A stretch of DNA of 64,000 nucleotides from Norana najaformis (GCA_964023275.1 OZ029913.1:40415757-40479756); one strand, 5' to 3'. Shown: positions 45,461-57,262, counted from the stretch's first letter. Numbers and translations are program-made. Notes: a model not told the origin generated them from the sequence alone.

Positions 45461-46416
45461 GAAGGCTGACCGAATTTGTTCAACATGCAGATTGTTTCGC
45501 ATTACGAGACCGTCTTTGCATTTGGCTCACGTAGTCCAGCCAGAGGCACCTAATGCCTCGCTCTTGCTTTTATTCGCGGAGCCTCTATATGGGCATCAGC
45601 TTCAGCTTCAGCAGCATAAGCAAAACGACTTTCATCTAGCATCCTTTGCCACGGCGGCAACAACATCATCAGCTGGTCTGTGAGATGAGATGAGATGAGA
45701 CGAGAGACACAGAGAAAGACAGCGAGAGAAACAGTGGCACAGAGAGAGACAGACAGACAGACACAAAGAATGGACACGAAGAATGAGCAGAGTAAGAGAG
45801 TCAGAAACAAGTACAGCAAGAGAGAGGAGAAGCGAAAGAGATAGAGAGATACATCGAAAGACTGACAGAGACATCGAAACATAGACTGGAAGAGAAATTC
45901 GGACAGATAAATTTATATATAGAGAAAGACGTAGATAAAGAAGAGCCAAGAGAGATAAAGGAGATACGTTGAGAAGATATAGGGAGATAGAGAAAATCTG
46001 CGAAAAGAGAGAAACATAGGCAGGGTGAGGGAGACAGAGAAACGATCGACAGAAAGAGACAGACAACGATAAACAGAGAGAGAGAGACACACAGGCAGAC
46101 AGACAGATCTTGTTTACGGTGCCCAGCAGTAACACAGCCTTCCCGTATCGATTCTAGCACCGGGTTTTCATTGACACCCTCAGTAGTCGCTGAGTCCGTC
46201 TGCGGGTCCGTGTGCCTGGATGCCTGCATCTGTTCCGACTCGGCTGGGATTCCCCCGCTACGTCTGATTTACGCCTCGAAGGGATTTTGATAAATAGAGA
46301 ATACGGTCACGTGCCTGAGCGCTCAATCACTACGTCTCGTCCAATGTCGTCGCTACGACTAACCAACTTCCCAGTGTGATTGTACACACGCGGATACACC
46401 AGCACATACGCCTACA

Positions 46417-46583
46417 CAGCGGCGGATTTAGCTATAGGCGTGGGGGTCTGTTGGCCCCTCACGCCCCTCTTGGTTATATGCCTGCGCCCCTCAGACAGGC
46501 CTGTGCATGGTGGACTGCTAGAATGTGGCGCCCCTCTGGAAATGCTTTTGACCCCCACGCAAGTAATCCTGGACTCGCCACTG
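46417..46583. mobile_element. 167-bp hAT-type MITE
   Basis: The left end is CAGCGGCGGATTTAGC. The right end read in reverse is CAGTGGCGAGTCCAGG. The 8-bp flanks CGCCTACA and CGCGTATA match at six of eight positions, consistent with an aged hAT target-site duplication. The interior is GC-rich with GGCCCCTCACGCCCCTC. It is non-coding; the frames across it are chance. A (ATC)n run follows at 46592-46640. Confidence 0.7.
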
Positions 46584-46789
46584 CGCGTATATCATCATCA
46601 TCATCATCATCGTCATCGTCGTCGTCGTCATCATCATAAACCTTGGGCTCAACGCTCATAGGTGTCCGATGCCATTCTCACTATGTTCCTCCACTGTACA
46701 CTTGTAAGCATACAAGTATACATAAACATACATATACATCTGCCCTTCTTTGCTGTTCATAATGATACACGTGCTATACAGATAAGGTT

Positions 46790-47800
46790 AAGGTGACGGC
46801 ATTGGTTCTTCGTCACTTGTCTGCTCCTTTTGATACTGCGGATCATTCTCTTCTTAATTATGCGTCTAATGCTCCGTTGACATATGATATTCCACAGGGT
46901 TCCGTGATTGATCCTCTTGCTTGCATTTATACACCACGCTGGTACCTTCACTGCTCAACAGTCATTAACTGGGATATCATTTCTATACTGATAAAACTCA
47001 AATCTATTTTTCATTTGACAGTTTGTATTTTCACTCGTCTGTGCAGCTGTTGTCCACTGCCTTTGAGGAGCTGCAGTCTTGGATGGCAGCTAATGAACTC
47101 CTCCTTAACCCATCGGAGACTGAATTTCTACTACTGGACACTCCGCAACAACTTAAGAAGTTCTGAACGGTCTAAATTCTTAAAGCTGGGTGACTCATTT
47201 GTCAAATGACTGATGCTGCTCGTAACTTTGGCGTTGTTTTGATTCTACTATATCTCTCGCCGACTATGTAAATGGTTTCTGTAAGTCGTCATATGTGTAT
47301 ATTCGCGACATACGCAGAATTAGACGTTATGTCCCGTTGTCTTCAAGGATGTCTTTGGCAAATGCAATGATCTTTAGACGCCTTGACAGCTCTAACTCGA
47401 TTCTTGTTGGTTTCCCAGTCAAACACACAGAAACTCCAGAGTTCTGAACTTCTTGGCATCATTAATAAGTTAACATGAGCCTATAACCCCCGTACTTAAA
47501 AATCTGCATTGGCTTCCTGTTCAGCAAAGGATTTGTTTTAAATTGGAGCTTATAGCTCATGAAACTTTTAATTCTGACCAATCAGGATATTTAAAAACAG
47601 TCCTCGTTCCCAAACTTATCATTATTCAACCAGTTCATCAGATTGCTTTTCTGTAGTGATACCTAAGACTAGAACTGTACTTGGTGAACGAGCTTTTCAT
47701 TTTCTGGACCTAGATTCTGGAACCCTCTCCCTGTACCTGTTCGTCATGCTAAATCGCTTGTGTCATTTTGATGAGATTCTGTTACAGTACCCAAATCGAC
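46790..47800 (+). mobile_element. L2/CR1-like LINE remnant (RT core to C-terminus)
   Basis: Read across frames: LSAPFDTADHSLL (from the 'LSAAFDTVDH' motif), TYDIPQGSVIDPLA (from 'GVPQGSVLGPL'), LQSWMAANELLLNPSETEFL then LLDTPQQLKKF, YVYIRDIRRIRRYVPLSSRM, and FSGPRFWNPLPVPVRHAKSL. The order is that of an L2-like ORF2. The YADD segment is lost in a gap near 46935-47040. Many stops: a dead copy in NALF intron 1. Confidence 0.8.
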
Positions 47801-48279
47801 ACCCGTACCAGAAATGCTGCCTAACTGATGCATAGGCAGACAGGCAGGCAGGCAGGCAGATCGACAAACTGACTGACTGACTGATTGACTCACTCACTCA
47901 CTCACAGGACAGGGACAGAGACACAAAGAGAAAAAGGCAGAAAACAATAGAGCTAGTCTTTTTAATTTGTACAGATGACTTTCATCCGCCCCTTCCGTGA
48001 TTGCAAAGTGTGGGATAGTGGTATAAATGGCTGGGTGGGTGAGGCGTGGGCGGGCCGTGCTTTCTATACTGGGACATGTCTTCTTTATTCTTCGCTGAGG
48101 CTCAGTTGGCTTACCCTTCCTCCCGCTGCTCCTGCCTGCCTCTGGGGTTTGCTGCGCACACTGATTCCACCCCTCTTCCCTATTATTTGCCCTTTCTGTA
48201 TCCGGTACACTGGGTTTTCGAAATACAAGAACGACGCCGATATATTTAAAATGTATACTCTGTGGCTGTTTTTGCATCT

Positions 48280-48780
48280 GTCTCTCGCTCTGTCACTCTC
48301 TGCATTTCTGTCTCTATCTCTATCTTTGTCTTTGTCTCTGTCTTTGCAAATTTTCTAACAATTGATAGACTATGTTTATATATATACATATATAAAATAC
48401 GCATTTGATACATATAAATATATGTACATGTAAACATGATATACTGTATAATGCATATTGTTTCTAAGGTACGAGAAGTAACACTTGCTGAGCGTATTAA
48501 TCGATTCTGTACATAGACAAAGCTTCTTAATGATGCATAAGGCATGCACAGTAATCCAATACACACATACACACCCACACGCACACACGCACACGCACGC
48601 ACATAACATACGTTACACAAGATGAGAACTCACCATGTGCATTTGTATACATATGTATATGCATATGTATATGCCTATATGCCTATTTATGCAATTATAT
48701 ATGTATACATTTTTTGTTTATACATGTATATGTAAATATAAGGACGTGGGGCCCTGAGCTGATTGCAGCGCCATCTAGTT
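48280..48780. repeat. TCTC, TATA/CATA and (ACAC) simple sequence
   Basis: (TCTGTC)n near 48280-48345, AT/CA alternating sequence at 48370-48450, (ACACGC)n at 48560-48605 and TATATGCATATG words to 48740. Reading frames here are artefacts. Confidence 0.7.
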
Positions 48781-48879
48781 GTTGTCAGTCGGCACACAAT
48801 GTATCACTCCGAGGTGATCTTGTTACGCGGTGATGAAATCGTGCAGTGTCGCCAAGCAAACTAACAGGCCGCAAATGGC

Positions 48880-49420
48880 GCTGGATAGGAGGAGCAAGAA
48901 GAGGAGAAAATATAAGAGGAGGAGAGGAAGAAGAGGGGATGAAGAGAGAATGAAGAGGAAAATGGAGGATGAAGAGAAGGATGAAGAAGAGCAAAATAAA
49001 GAAGGGTATGAAGAAGAGGAGGATGAAGAGGATAAAGGAGACGATGAAAAGAGGAGGAAGAAGAGGAGAATGAAGCAGAGGAGGAGTAGGAGTAGGAAGA
49101 AGCGAGTGGAAAAGGAGGCTGAGGAGCAAGAGGACGCAGCGGAGGAAGAGAGCATGCAGGTGAGAAGAAGGAAGAAGCCAAGGAAGCAGAAGAGTATGAA
49201 TTACTGAATATAAGGAATTGAAATTACGCGCGTCGTTGTTGTCATCATTGTCGAGGTCATAATTATAATCGTAGCTATAATCATCATAATCATCATCATC
49301 ACACTCCTCCTCCTCTTTACCAATATCGTTATCATCATCGTCGTCGTCATCATCATTATAGATGACGTCGTCGTCTTCATCGACATCATCGTCATCGTCG
49401 ACTTTGTCTGGTAATGAATT
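48880..49420 (+). repeat. Purine tract then (CAT)n-type tract
   Basis: GAGGAAGAAG/GATGAAGA words run from 48885 to about 49195, followed by ATCATCATAATCATCATC and GTCGTCGTCATCATC words at 49225-49410. Lys/Glu/Arg-rich (plus) and Asp/Ser-rich (minus) frames follow from the bias. Confidence 0.85.
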
Positions 49421-49679
49421 ATGGCGACCCATTGTTGTCACTGTTTCGTTCTGTTCGTTTTCTCGTGCCATTCAACGGCGACAGAACAGGTGTCCGACAA
49501 ATTGCGAGCGTAACCTGAAGACACCTGCGCTGGCACGCGAGGTACAAGAGCGCATGCGCCTTCATGGTCAACATACTCGAGTCACAGAGTTCAAGTCATC
49601 GAACCTTGCGGAGAGTTATAGTTCTCCAAAAGGAGATTAATAATTCTCTTATGGCAGATTAAGCCCAAGAAATTTCGCA

Positions 49680-49970
49680 CGAACTCGTACTAACTAATCA
49701 AATATGATCTAATATGATATAATATGATATGATATATGATATAGTATGATCTATTATATTCCCTTCTATTCTAAATGCTTCTGTAGCGCCGTTCTGGTAA
49801 TTCAAAAGGCGCTATATAAAATAATAGATGCATGCATTAATACAGACATACACATGAATAGATACATACATACATACGTTCATGCGCACATACATACATA
49901 CAAACATACATACATACATACATACATACGTACATACATACATACATACGTACATACATACATATCACAG
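49680..49970 (+). repeat. TATGAT run, LINE tail and (ATAC)n
   Basis: AATATGATATAATATGATAT (about 49705-49745) precedes TTCTGTAGCGCCGTTCTGGT and AAAGGCGCTATATAAAATAA, a LINE-tail motif, and then over 100 bp of (CATA)n. Confidence 0.75.
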
Positions 49971-50419
49971 TTCCGAGGGCTCGCAACCAAGAACCCAAAA
50001 TTGCTGATCAACCAACTCGAAAGATCTTTTTAAAACCGAGGGAGAGTCGCGAGTCAGGAATTTATAGCGAACCGAGGTCAATCGCACCTAGTTTAGCAAG
50101 GTTGGAGCCGTTTTTAAACTCGTTTGCCAGTAACAGAGTGAGCGAAACCGATTCTTAATCCCATCGCATGCTGTTTACTCGTACTTTTTCTATACTTATG
50201 TCAAACCGTCCATCCTTATGTATCATCTGCCCAGTTTTCGGGATTTGGCAAGTGGGAGGGGGTTAAAAGAACAGATAGGCCTGCTAACCGGATAACACTG
50301 GGCACGCCATACATCTGTCGAATACTTACTCGACTAATAAAATATTTTATTCAAAATCCAATACTCTTCCTTAAAATCCTATCGTGAGTGATTGAAGAAG
50401 ATCGTTCGTGTGCGTTGGA

Positions 50420-50530
50420 AGAGGGACAGGACCTGACAGGATAGGACAGGACAGAATAGAACAGAACAGAACAGGGGAGGTTAATAGAGGACAGACACAC
50501 ACAATAGGACGGGGACAGGAAAAGACAGCC
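50420..50530 (+). repeat. (ACAGG)n / (ACAGA)n pentanucleotide run
   Basis: GACAGGATAGGACAGGACAG and AATAGAACAGAACAGAACAG, degenerate towards 50530. Confidence 0.8.
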
Positions 50531-50919
50531 GAAGAAACACAGAAAGATGTTAGATTTCAATCTCAGAGGCAGGTAATATTCGAGTTGGCGGTCACTGCTT
50601 GCCAAGCGCTGGTCAAGGGCAGGTCATCATATCCATTCTTCTCTGTTTGTGACGGACACCCACGCTTTCAATAAAGAACGACTCACGAAACCAAACTCAA
50701 ATTTCCTTGCAAGCTTTGACGACGGCTCGACTTAGAGAAGTGAACTCGTCACTGAACTGCGAGTCTCTTAAGGGAGACGGCAACAAACTAGTGGTGTTCA
50801 ATTGAATGAAGACGGCAAAAATGGCCGTCCTCAGTTGTAACTTGCAATGCGAACAAAATGGCAGCACTGAGCCTTTCCGCTGTTTCTTCTTTATTCATGC
50901 AAACATGCCTAAATATATA

Positions 50920-51050
50920 TATATATACATACATACATACATACATACATACATACATACATACATACATACATACATAATATATACATACATACACACA
51001 TACATATATGCATACATACATACATATATACATATATGCATACACCTGTT
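50920..51050 (+). repeat. (ATAC)n microsatellite
   Basis: TATATA then (CATA)n of about 55 bp, followed by mixed TATATACATACACACATAC. The next 250 bp (51050-51300) contain a short open stretch (IPTVEVFKSAAIRRRLETV) that I do not recognise. Confidence 0.85.
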
Positions 51051-51337
51051 CAGCTTTACGCCTGGGCTCCAGGGTGAGTTAGGAAATACTTCCGGGAGTC
51101 TTTCAGCAAAGGAAAATTATACCACGGCTTTCCACCCGGAAGAGCAAGAGAATTCCCACTGTGGAAGTTTTTAAGTCAGCGGCTATTCGCAGGCGTCTGG
51201 AAACTGTAACCATGGGGACTGACATCATTGTTAGCCAGCAGCAGTATCTACGTGAATGGAAAAGGAAAGATGCGAGCACTTTAAAAGCATCCATAGCTTA
51301 CTTACACAGTTGTCATCATTAGCCGTAACTGTTCAAG

Positions 51338-51605
<268 letters not shown>

Positions 51606-51879
51606 CCTCCCTCCCTTTCTGACTCTCTCTCCCTTTATTTGCCCCGACACCTACGACGATACTCATTTCTGACCACCGCGGACTTTCTCACTTGCGACTA
51701 AAACTCCTATAGCAGCAGTCTTTCATTGAATTAATTATTGAATATAAGCTCCCTATTGTTTCATTTGAGGGCTCAACATAAAACTTTCTACGTAAGGCGC
51801 TCGCACACATACAGTATATACAGTAGATCAGTTCAGGTATACCAAGAGGTATCTAAACGGCGCTTCATAAATGCAATAT

Positions 51880-52140
51880 ACGGGTATATATACATACATA
51901 CATACATAAATACACACACATACATATATATACATACATACATACATACATACATACACATATATACATACATACATACATACGTGCTGGGTGTATAATT
52001 GAGTTTACACTTGGATTTACACTTGTATGTATACACAACTGCATGTACACTTGGGTATAGACACTTCATTATATATATATAACCATATGTGTATATATGA
52101 ATGCATATATAACGTAAACAAATAGATATATGTAGGTATG
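51880..52140 (+). repeat. (ATAC)n and TATA-rich simple sequence
   Basis: CATACATACATACATAAATA to 51985, preceded by a LINE-tail motif (ACGGCGCTTCATAAATGC at about 51857). TATATATATAACCATATG words follow to 52140. Confidence 0.8.
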
Positions 52141-52398
52141 TGATATTGATGTATATAGGTGTAGGAACTTCGATGGTCCGCCAACATAGAAGCAGTAATG
52201 AGATAGAGTGAAACTAACAGACAAAGAGAGACAGGACAGTGAGACGAAGCGTGTATCCTAGAAATAAGGTTTGGTCAGTCGTCGATGTGGAAATGAAGAC
52301 CTAGACAGTATTCTCTATTAATATCCAACCCATGAATTTCTTGCATTATTTAGAGCCCGATGAATTATGTAAATAGCGATAGAAGTAAGTCGAGTAAA

Positions 52399-52512
52399 CC
52401 GAACGCAGAAGAGAAAACCGAACGCAGATGTGACAGCCGAATGCAGATAAGAAAACTGAACGCAGATATGAAAGCCGAACGCAGAAGATAAAGCCGAACG
52501 CAGATGTGACAG
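52399..52512 (+). repeat. 19-bp tandem repeat, six copies, just upstream of NALF exon 2
   Basis: The units are CCGAACGCAGAAGAGAAAA, CCGAACGCAGATGTGACAG, CCGAATGCAGATAAGAAAA and three more with the same skeleton. The first, second, fifth and sixth suggest a higher-order doubling. The array ends about 100 bp before the exon-2 acceptor. Each unit has a CGCAG word that could mimic a weak 3' splice site. Confidence 0.9.
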
Positions 52513-52616
52513 CCGTGTGTGCGACAGACCTATGCATATATGAGTATATACGTGATATGTAAGCCTAAGCCTATACAGTATGTGTATCGATATGTATTTA
52601 TATATGTGAATTGCAG

Positions 52617-52791
52617 ACGGCCTACAAGAACTGGTTGTGTGCGATAAAGTTGCCGGTCTACTACGGCCTCGGACGGACCAAGCGACTGCCGGCCTGTCGC
52701 CTCTTTAGCGAAATGGTCGAAGCGAAATGTCCCTATCTATCGCCTCATTCACACCTGCAGTGCGCTGGCGAACCAGCCTTCTCATCCACAA
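52617..52791 (+). CDS. NALF: NALCN channel auxiliary factor (NALF family), exon 2 (cysteine-rich core)
   Basis: The 175-bp exon has acceptor GAATTGCAG|ACG and donor ACAA|GTACGT (GT at 52792), entering in phase 0 and leaving in phase 1. It encodes residues 619-676 and one base of 677: TAYKNWLCAIKLPVYYGLG, TKRLPACRLFSEMVEAKCPY, LSPHSHLQCAGEPAFSST. The pattern 'YKxWLC', a Pro-Cys pair, a 'V-x-x-KCP[YF]' motif and 'GEPAF' is the conserved core of FAM155/NALF proteins, which binds the NALCN extracellular face. Three cysteines expected from vertebrate members look altered (see findings). The exon is islanded in repeats, and its codon use is ordinary. Confidence 0.75.
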
Positions 52792-52864
52792 GTACGTTCG
52801 TGTGTATGTATGTATGTATGTATGTATGTATGTATATGTATGTATATGTATGTATATGTATGTA

Positions 52865-53800
52865 TGTATAACCGAGCTAGTTCAGGTATATTTGTAAGTA
52901 AGTAAAGTAGTAGTAGTCGTCAGTAGATTACCAGACTTACTCAGTAGTCGTTGCTGGCCAGTGCGTAGGCAGTGAGGCGAATGATTTATTAGGACCTTAG
53001 TTCAGAGCAACAGCACAGCTAGCCAGTAGCCCTAAGCTACAGAGGTCAGATTCTTAGAAACGGACGGGCCGCAAGTTACCCTGTGTGGAAGGGCTGTTGT
53101 TGGTAGCAATGCAGGTGACCTATGGAATGCAGCAGGAGTGTAGCTTAGTCAAAAGGATTCCGCTGGGGTAAGCTGAGCAATCCACAGGTAGCAAGCAATC
53201 TCCAGGTACATCAGGGGGCTTTGCAGCTAAGCACGAGAGGTCCACGTGATAGCCAGATGGATGTCCACAGCTATACAATTGACTTCGGAGAATCAGAACC
53301 AAAAGGCACACGACAGCTGATGTCAGCTCGGGTCTTGGGTACTGACCGGCCCAGAAGGAATGCGCCCAGAGTCAAGAAGATTCAGGTAGAAAAGAGCTCG
53401 CAGACTGCACACAGGGGTCAGTCAGTCAATTCGCAGAGAAGACCAGAAGAGGAGGACTGCTCGGCCGTTCGACCAAGATGAAGGTGCAGACTGGGAGAAC
53501 TGCATCTAAGTCTAGTCAGAGAGAGCAGTACATCGAGAAGCAGTCGGAGTTCAGACGTCATGCAGAAAGGTCGTAGCAGAATGTAGAGAAGATAGGCTAG
53601 CGTCTTCTGGCGCGACAGTAATCGTTATGGGTAGAGTAGTCTAAAGTTTGTCGTAGACTATGTCGCTTGCTCCACAACTGAACTAGAATCACGCTCGCGT
53701 TACTACGAACACTGATTGAAAGTGAATCTCTAATAAACGATGTAAAGGTACATGCGAGACAGAATCTCAACGCTACCACAGTTGGTGGCAGAACCCAAAA
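52865..53800 (+). mobile_element. Candidate LTR with primer-binding site
   Basis: A possible 5' end TGTATAACCGAGC and 3' end CGCTACCACA give an LTR of about 916 bp with AATAAA at 53732-53737 near the end. Right after it comes TTGGTGGCAGAACCC, which resembles retrotransposon primer-binding sites beginning TGGTG. Internal coding sequence does not follow; a SINE starts at 53825. No second LTR copy is present to confirm the ends. It could be another kind of repeat. Confidence 0.4.
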
Positions 53801-53824
53801 CTATGATATATGCATGTATGCATG

Positions 53825-54005
53825 TGGGGTACTGTAGCCTATTAAAGAGAGTGCTCGGCTTGTAACGCGGACAGTACGGGTTCGAAACTCCTCCGAGACG
53901 GTTACTGTGTAAGGACCTTGAGCAAGTCTTTCACTCGCAATTGCCCGGCGCCATCGATTGATCCTGTCATTAGATAGTGGCGCCTAATAAATGCAGAAAT
54001 AATAA
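53825..54005 (+). mobile_element. tRNA-derived SINE, family 1
   Basis: GTGGGGTACTGTAGCC, GAGTGCTCGGCTTGTAACGC, B-box GGGTTCGAAACTCC, GAGACGGTTACTGTGTAAGG, GCGCCATCGATTGATCCTGT, CATTAGATAGTGGCGCCTAA, ending in (AAT)n. It aligns along its length with the copy at 2763 and defines the family. Confidence 0.8.
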
Positions 54006-54599
54006 TAATAATATGTATGTGTGTATATATGTATGTACTGTATATGGCAAATTATCTAACACTTTTAAGAACTTCTTAACGTAATAAGCTGCGCATATAA
54101 AGGCGCCATACAAAAATAAAATTTATTTAGAATTTCTACATATGCTCTATAGTCTATACAAATATGAGAAGCTTATGAACTAAGCTAAGCCAGATATCTG
54201 ATTGTATACCACTGCGCTGTAGAAAAATTATGCTGCCTGCATAAATCTGAATAATAAATTTGCATTAAAAAAACTGCTCGCGGTATCGGACGGAGGCGGG
54301 GCAGATAAATCGCAGCGGGTGTGGTAGGATTGTATTTTACTACATTATTTCTTCTGCGTTTCGCCTGTAAAGGCCCGAGGTAAAGGTGAGGCTATTCAAG
54401 CTCCAACTCGCTGTGACTTGCCTGATGTACCAAGAAAGACTCGCATTGCGCTCGTTGCTAGTGTCGCTTGCATCGACCACGATCCTTTTATTGTAAGCGA
54501 GAGATTCGTTATATGCGGGAACAGATGGGTCGATAATTAGCGATGTCAGTGATCTCTCGGGTGATCGGATTGTGGCTATAGGAGCCCGTCCTAATCTTC

Positions 54600-56700
54600 C
54601 CTCTTCCAAGCGCCCCTTCTTATCTCACCCCTTTGATTTCACCCCTCTGATATAACGCGTTTCAATTTTCCTCCTCTGATGTTCCGTTCTGATCCATCTT
54701 TGATATTCCTTTCCTCATCTCACCCCCTTATCTCACTACTTCTGAGCTCACCATCTCTGATCTCCCCATCTAATTTCGCCTTACAGTATCTCACCTCTCC
54801 TAATCTCACCCTTTCGAATTTCACCCATTCCAAATCTCAACCCTTCTAATCACAACCCCTCTGATGTGACTACCCAACCCCTTCTGTCATCCCTCTGATC
54901 TCCTTTCCTCTTTTCTAATCTCCCCTATCTAATCTCTCCTCCTCATCTCCTCCGCTGATCTTGTCTATCTATCATTGTCTGATCTCACACTTATGATCTC
55001 ACACTTATGACCCTTACTTTACCCCTATGATCTTACCATCTTATTTCACCTCTTCTTATATCACCCCTCTAACTCTGTCCCTCTAATCTGCTCTTCTGAT
55101 CTCTTCCATCTCATCTCCCCTCTTGATCTCACCCGCTCTAAATCTGTCCCTCTAAATCTGTCTATCTGATCTCACTGCCTCTGCCAATTGGCTAGAAGGT
55201 CGACGCCCTTTGGCGCTTATAGGTCATCGGCAGACGATGAATTAGGAAGATTGATTGCCCAGCTAGCCGCTGTCGATTGCCACGATTGCCCCCCCCCCCC
55301 CCGATTGCCACGATTGCCGCATCCTCTTTCGCATCATCTGAATCCTGATTATGCGTTTCCTCCTCTGCCGATGAACGTCTCATCATCCTTATTTTCATCC
55401 TCCTCTTTCATCTTATCATCGTTTCTCACGTATTCGTGCGTTCTCCTCTTCTTCTTCCTCTCCCTTCTCTTCCTCCTCCTCCTACAGTTCCTCCTATTCG
55501 TCCTCCTCTTCCTCCTCCTCCCTCCCTATTGTCCTCATATTTCTTATCTATGCCGTCTCCTCATGTTCCTCCTTCTCCTGCTCTTATTCCTCCTCCTCTT
55601 CTACCTCTCCTTCCTCATTCCTTCTTCGTCCTCCTCTATTCATCTTCCTCCTCTTCTTTCTTCTTCATTCTCATCCTCCTCTTCCTCGTTCTCCTCTTCT
55701 TTTTCTTCATCCTCCTTCCTCACTCCTCTTGCTCCTCCTCTTCCTCTTCTCCTCTTTCCTTTCGCTTCGTTCTCCTCTTCTTCTTCTTCTCCTCTTCGTC
55801 CTCATGCTCTTCACCCTCATCCTCCAGTAAATTCTTTCTTCTCCTCCTCATCTTCCTCCTCTTCGTTCTCTTTGTCCCTCCTCCTCTTTTTACCTTTTTG
55901 CTTCCTGTTCTTCCTCCTAATACTCTCTCCTCCTCTTTCTCCTATTCCTCCTCCTCGCTATTTCTTTCTCTAGTCTATTTTTGTCATCTTTAACACTCTC
56001 CTCTACAATCGAAACAAGACAGAGGGAATGGATTGGACACATACTGAGAGGTGGTTCCTTTCTGAGAAATATCGTAGACTGAGGAATGGAAGGAAAGAAA
56101 ATAGGAAAACCTTGATAAATGCTACTAGACTGAGTGATGGTGGACGGATACGGTAAACTGAAGAAGGAGGCCCAACAACGTCAGGAATGGCGCCATTGGA
56201 CATTCTAATCAACCTGCCCAGGGGCAGAGAACCTGAAGAAGAAGAAGCGTTCTCCTATTTCCTCCTCTTCCTGCTCTACAGCCTATCCCTCTCTTTCTTC
56301 CTCCTCGCGCCACTGCATGTCCTCCTCCTTTTCTTCTTCATCCTCCTCTTTTCCATCCTCCTTCTGCTATTCATATGCTATTTCCTCTTCTCCAATTCTT
56401 CTTCCTCTTCTTCCTCCTCCTCTGCCTCCTGGTCTTTTCAATTCTTCCTCTTCTTCTTCCTCCTCCTCTGCCTCCTGTTTTTCTTCTTTTGATCTTTTGT
56501 GACCTGGTTATCACTCTCGTCTTCCTCAATCTTCCACCTTCGTGTCGTTTTCCATCCTTTCCTCGTGCTCCTGATCTATTCCTCTTCTTGATACCCTTCC
56601 TCTTCTTGCGTTTCCTTCCTCTTTCCCTTTATGTCTTCATCAGCACTCTTCTTCACATTATTTTCACATCCTTTTTCCTCTCGCCACTCCTGATATCCTT
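54600..56700 (+). repeat. Pyrimidine-rich tract with ~10-30-bp degenerate units
   Basis: 54600-55180 is a degenerate repeat of CTCTGATCTCACCCCTCTAA-type words. A (C)14 run lies at about 55288-55302. 55320-55990 and 56245-56720 are CTCCTC/TTCTTC-rich. The long Ser/Leu/Phe/Pro frames are artefacts. A more complex piece at 55990-56240 (GAAACAAGACAGAGGGAATG... TGGACATTCTAATCAACCTG) may be an old element end. Confidence 0.85.
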
Positions 56701-56715
56701 TTCCCTTCTCCTCTT

Positions 56716-56950
56716 AATCATGTTAAGCTTAATCATGCTAATATTAGTTGTGTTAACCTTAATCATGTTAATATTAATTATGCAAAGCTTATAAGCGCAT
56801 TATTAGCAATCATGTTAAGGTCAATCGTGCCAACATTAACCAACTGTACATTAACAATGTTAAGCTGAGGCCTAACTGTGTTACCATTGATCATGTTAAC
56901 ATTAATCATGTTAGGCTTAATTGTGTTAGCATTAAAACGTTAAGTCGTTC
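56716..56950 (+). repeat. Degenerate ~16-bp repeat (TTAATCATGTTAACA)
   Basis: Words AATCATGTTAAGCTTAATC, CATGTTAATATTAATTATG and CATTAATCATGTTAGGCTT recur to about 16 bp before the proposed NALF exon-3 acceptor. It is AT-rich and non-coding. Confidence 0.75.
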
Positions 56951-56966
56951 TTACGATTATCATCAG

Positions 56967-57115
56967 GTTCCGGGTCGGAGTTCAAACAAGATGGCGACTG
57001 CTACTTTCTTTGCAGCGATGGCATCGAAAACTCGATGCTAGATGCAACATCCGCTAGAAACGCATCGGACCGTATCTGCATTCACTACGGAAACATTCAA
57101 GCGGAGAGCAAATGA
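56967..57115 (+). CDS. NALF: Probable last coding exon of the NALF-family gene
   Basis: After the acceptor GATTATCATCAG, two bases (GT) complete codon 677, as required by the phase-1 donor of exon 2. Forty-eight more codons run to TGA at 57113-57115: SGSEFKQDGDCYFLCSD, then GIENSMLDATSARNASDR and ICIHYGNIQAESK. The DC..LC pair fits the place where vertebrate members have an acidic 'ECC' motif after the core, and NAS is a glycosylation sequon. It is the only non-repetitive stretch nearby. The pyrimidine tract is weak and similarity beyond the cysteines is not obvious to me, so the exon is provisional. The product would be 725 residues. Confidence 0.45.
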
Positions 57116-57116
57116 G

Positions 57117-57186
57117 CTGCTGCTGTAGTAGTAGTAGTAGTAGTGGTAGTAGTAGTAGTAGTAGTGGTAGTAGTAGTAGTTGCTGT

Positions 57187-57232
<46 letters not shown>

Positions 57233-57262
57233 AATAATGATGATGACGATGACGATGATAGG
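57117..57262 (+). repeat. (GTA)n then (TGA)n trinucleotide microsatellite
   Basis: It starts two bases after the proposed NALF stop codon: (TAG)n to about 57180, then (GAT)n to about 57260. On the minus strand it reads poly-Ser/Thr, an artefact. Confidence 0.95.

Larger units (their letters stand above)
52792..56966 (+). other. NALF intron 2 (about 4.2 kb, provisional)
   Basis: It runs from the GTACGT donor to a CATCAG acceptor at 56966. It begins with (GTAT)n (52800-52870) and then holds a candidate LTR, a SINE and over 2 kb of pyrimidine-rich DNA. 54010-54600 shows nothing recognisable. The right boundary depends on exon 3 being real. Confidence 0.5.

Noticed and set aside
48785-49471. 228-codon acidic/hydrophobic minus-strand frame and a 125-codon Lys/Glu frame on the other strand
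   Set aside because: Both follow from a purine tract and a (CAT)n tract; open in both strands with no conserved motif.
55188-55993. 261-codon hydrophobic frame suggestive of a membrane protein
   Set aside because: It is a CTCCTC/TTCTTC pyrimidine tract; Ser/Leu/Phe/Pro runs only, and a shifted frame is equally open.
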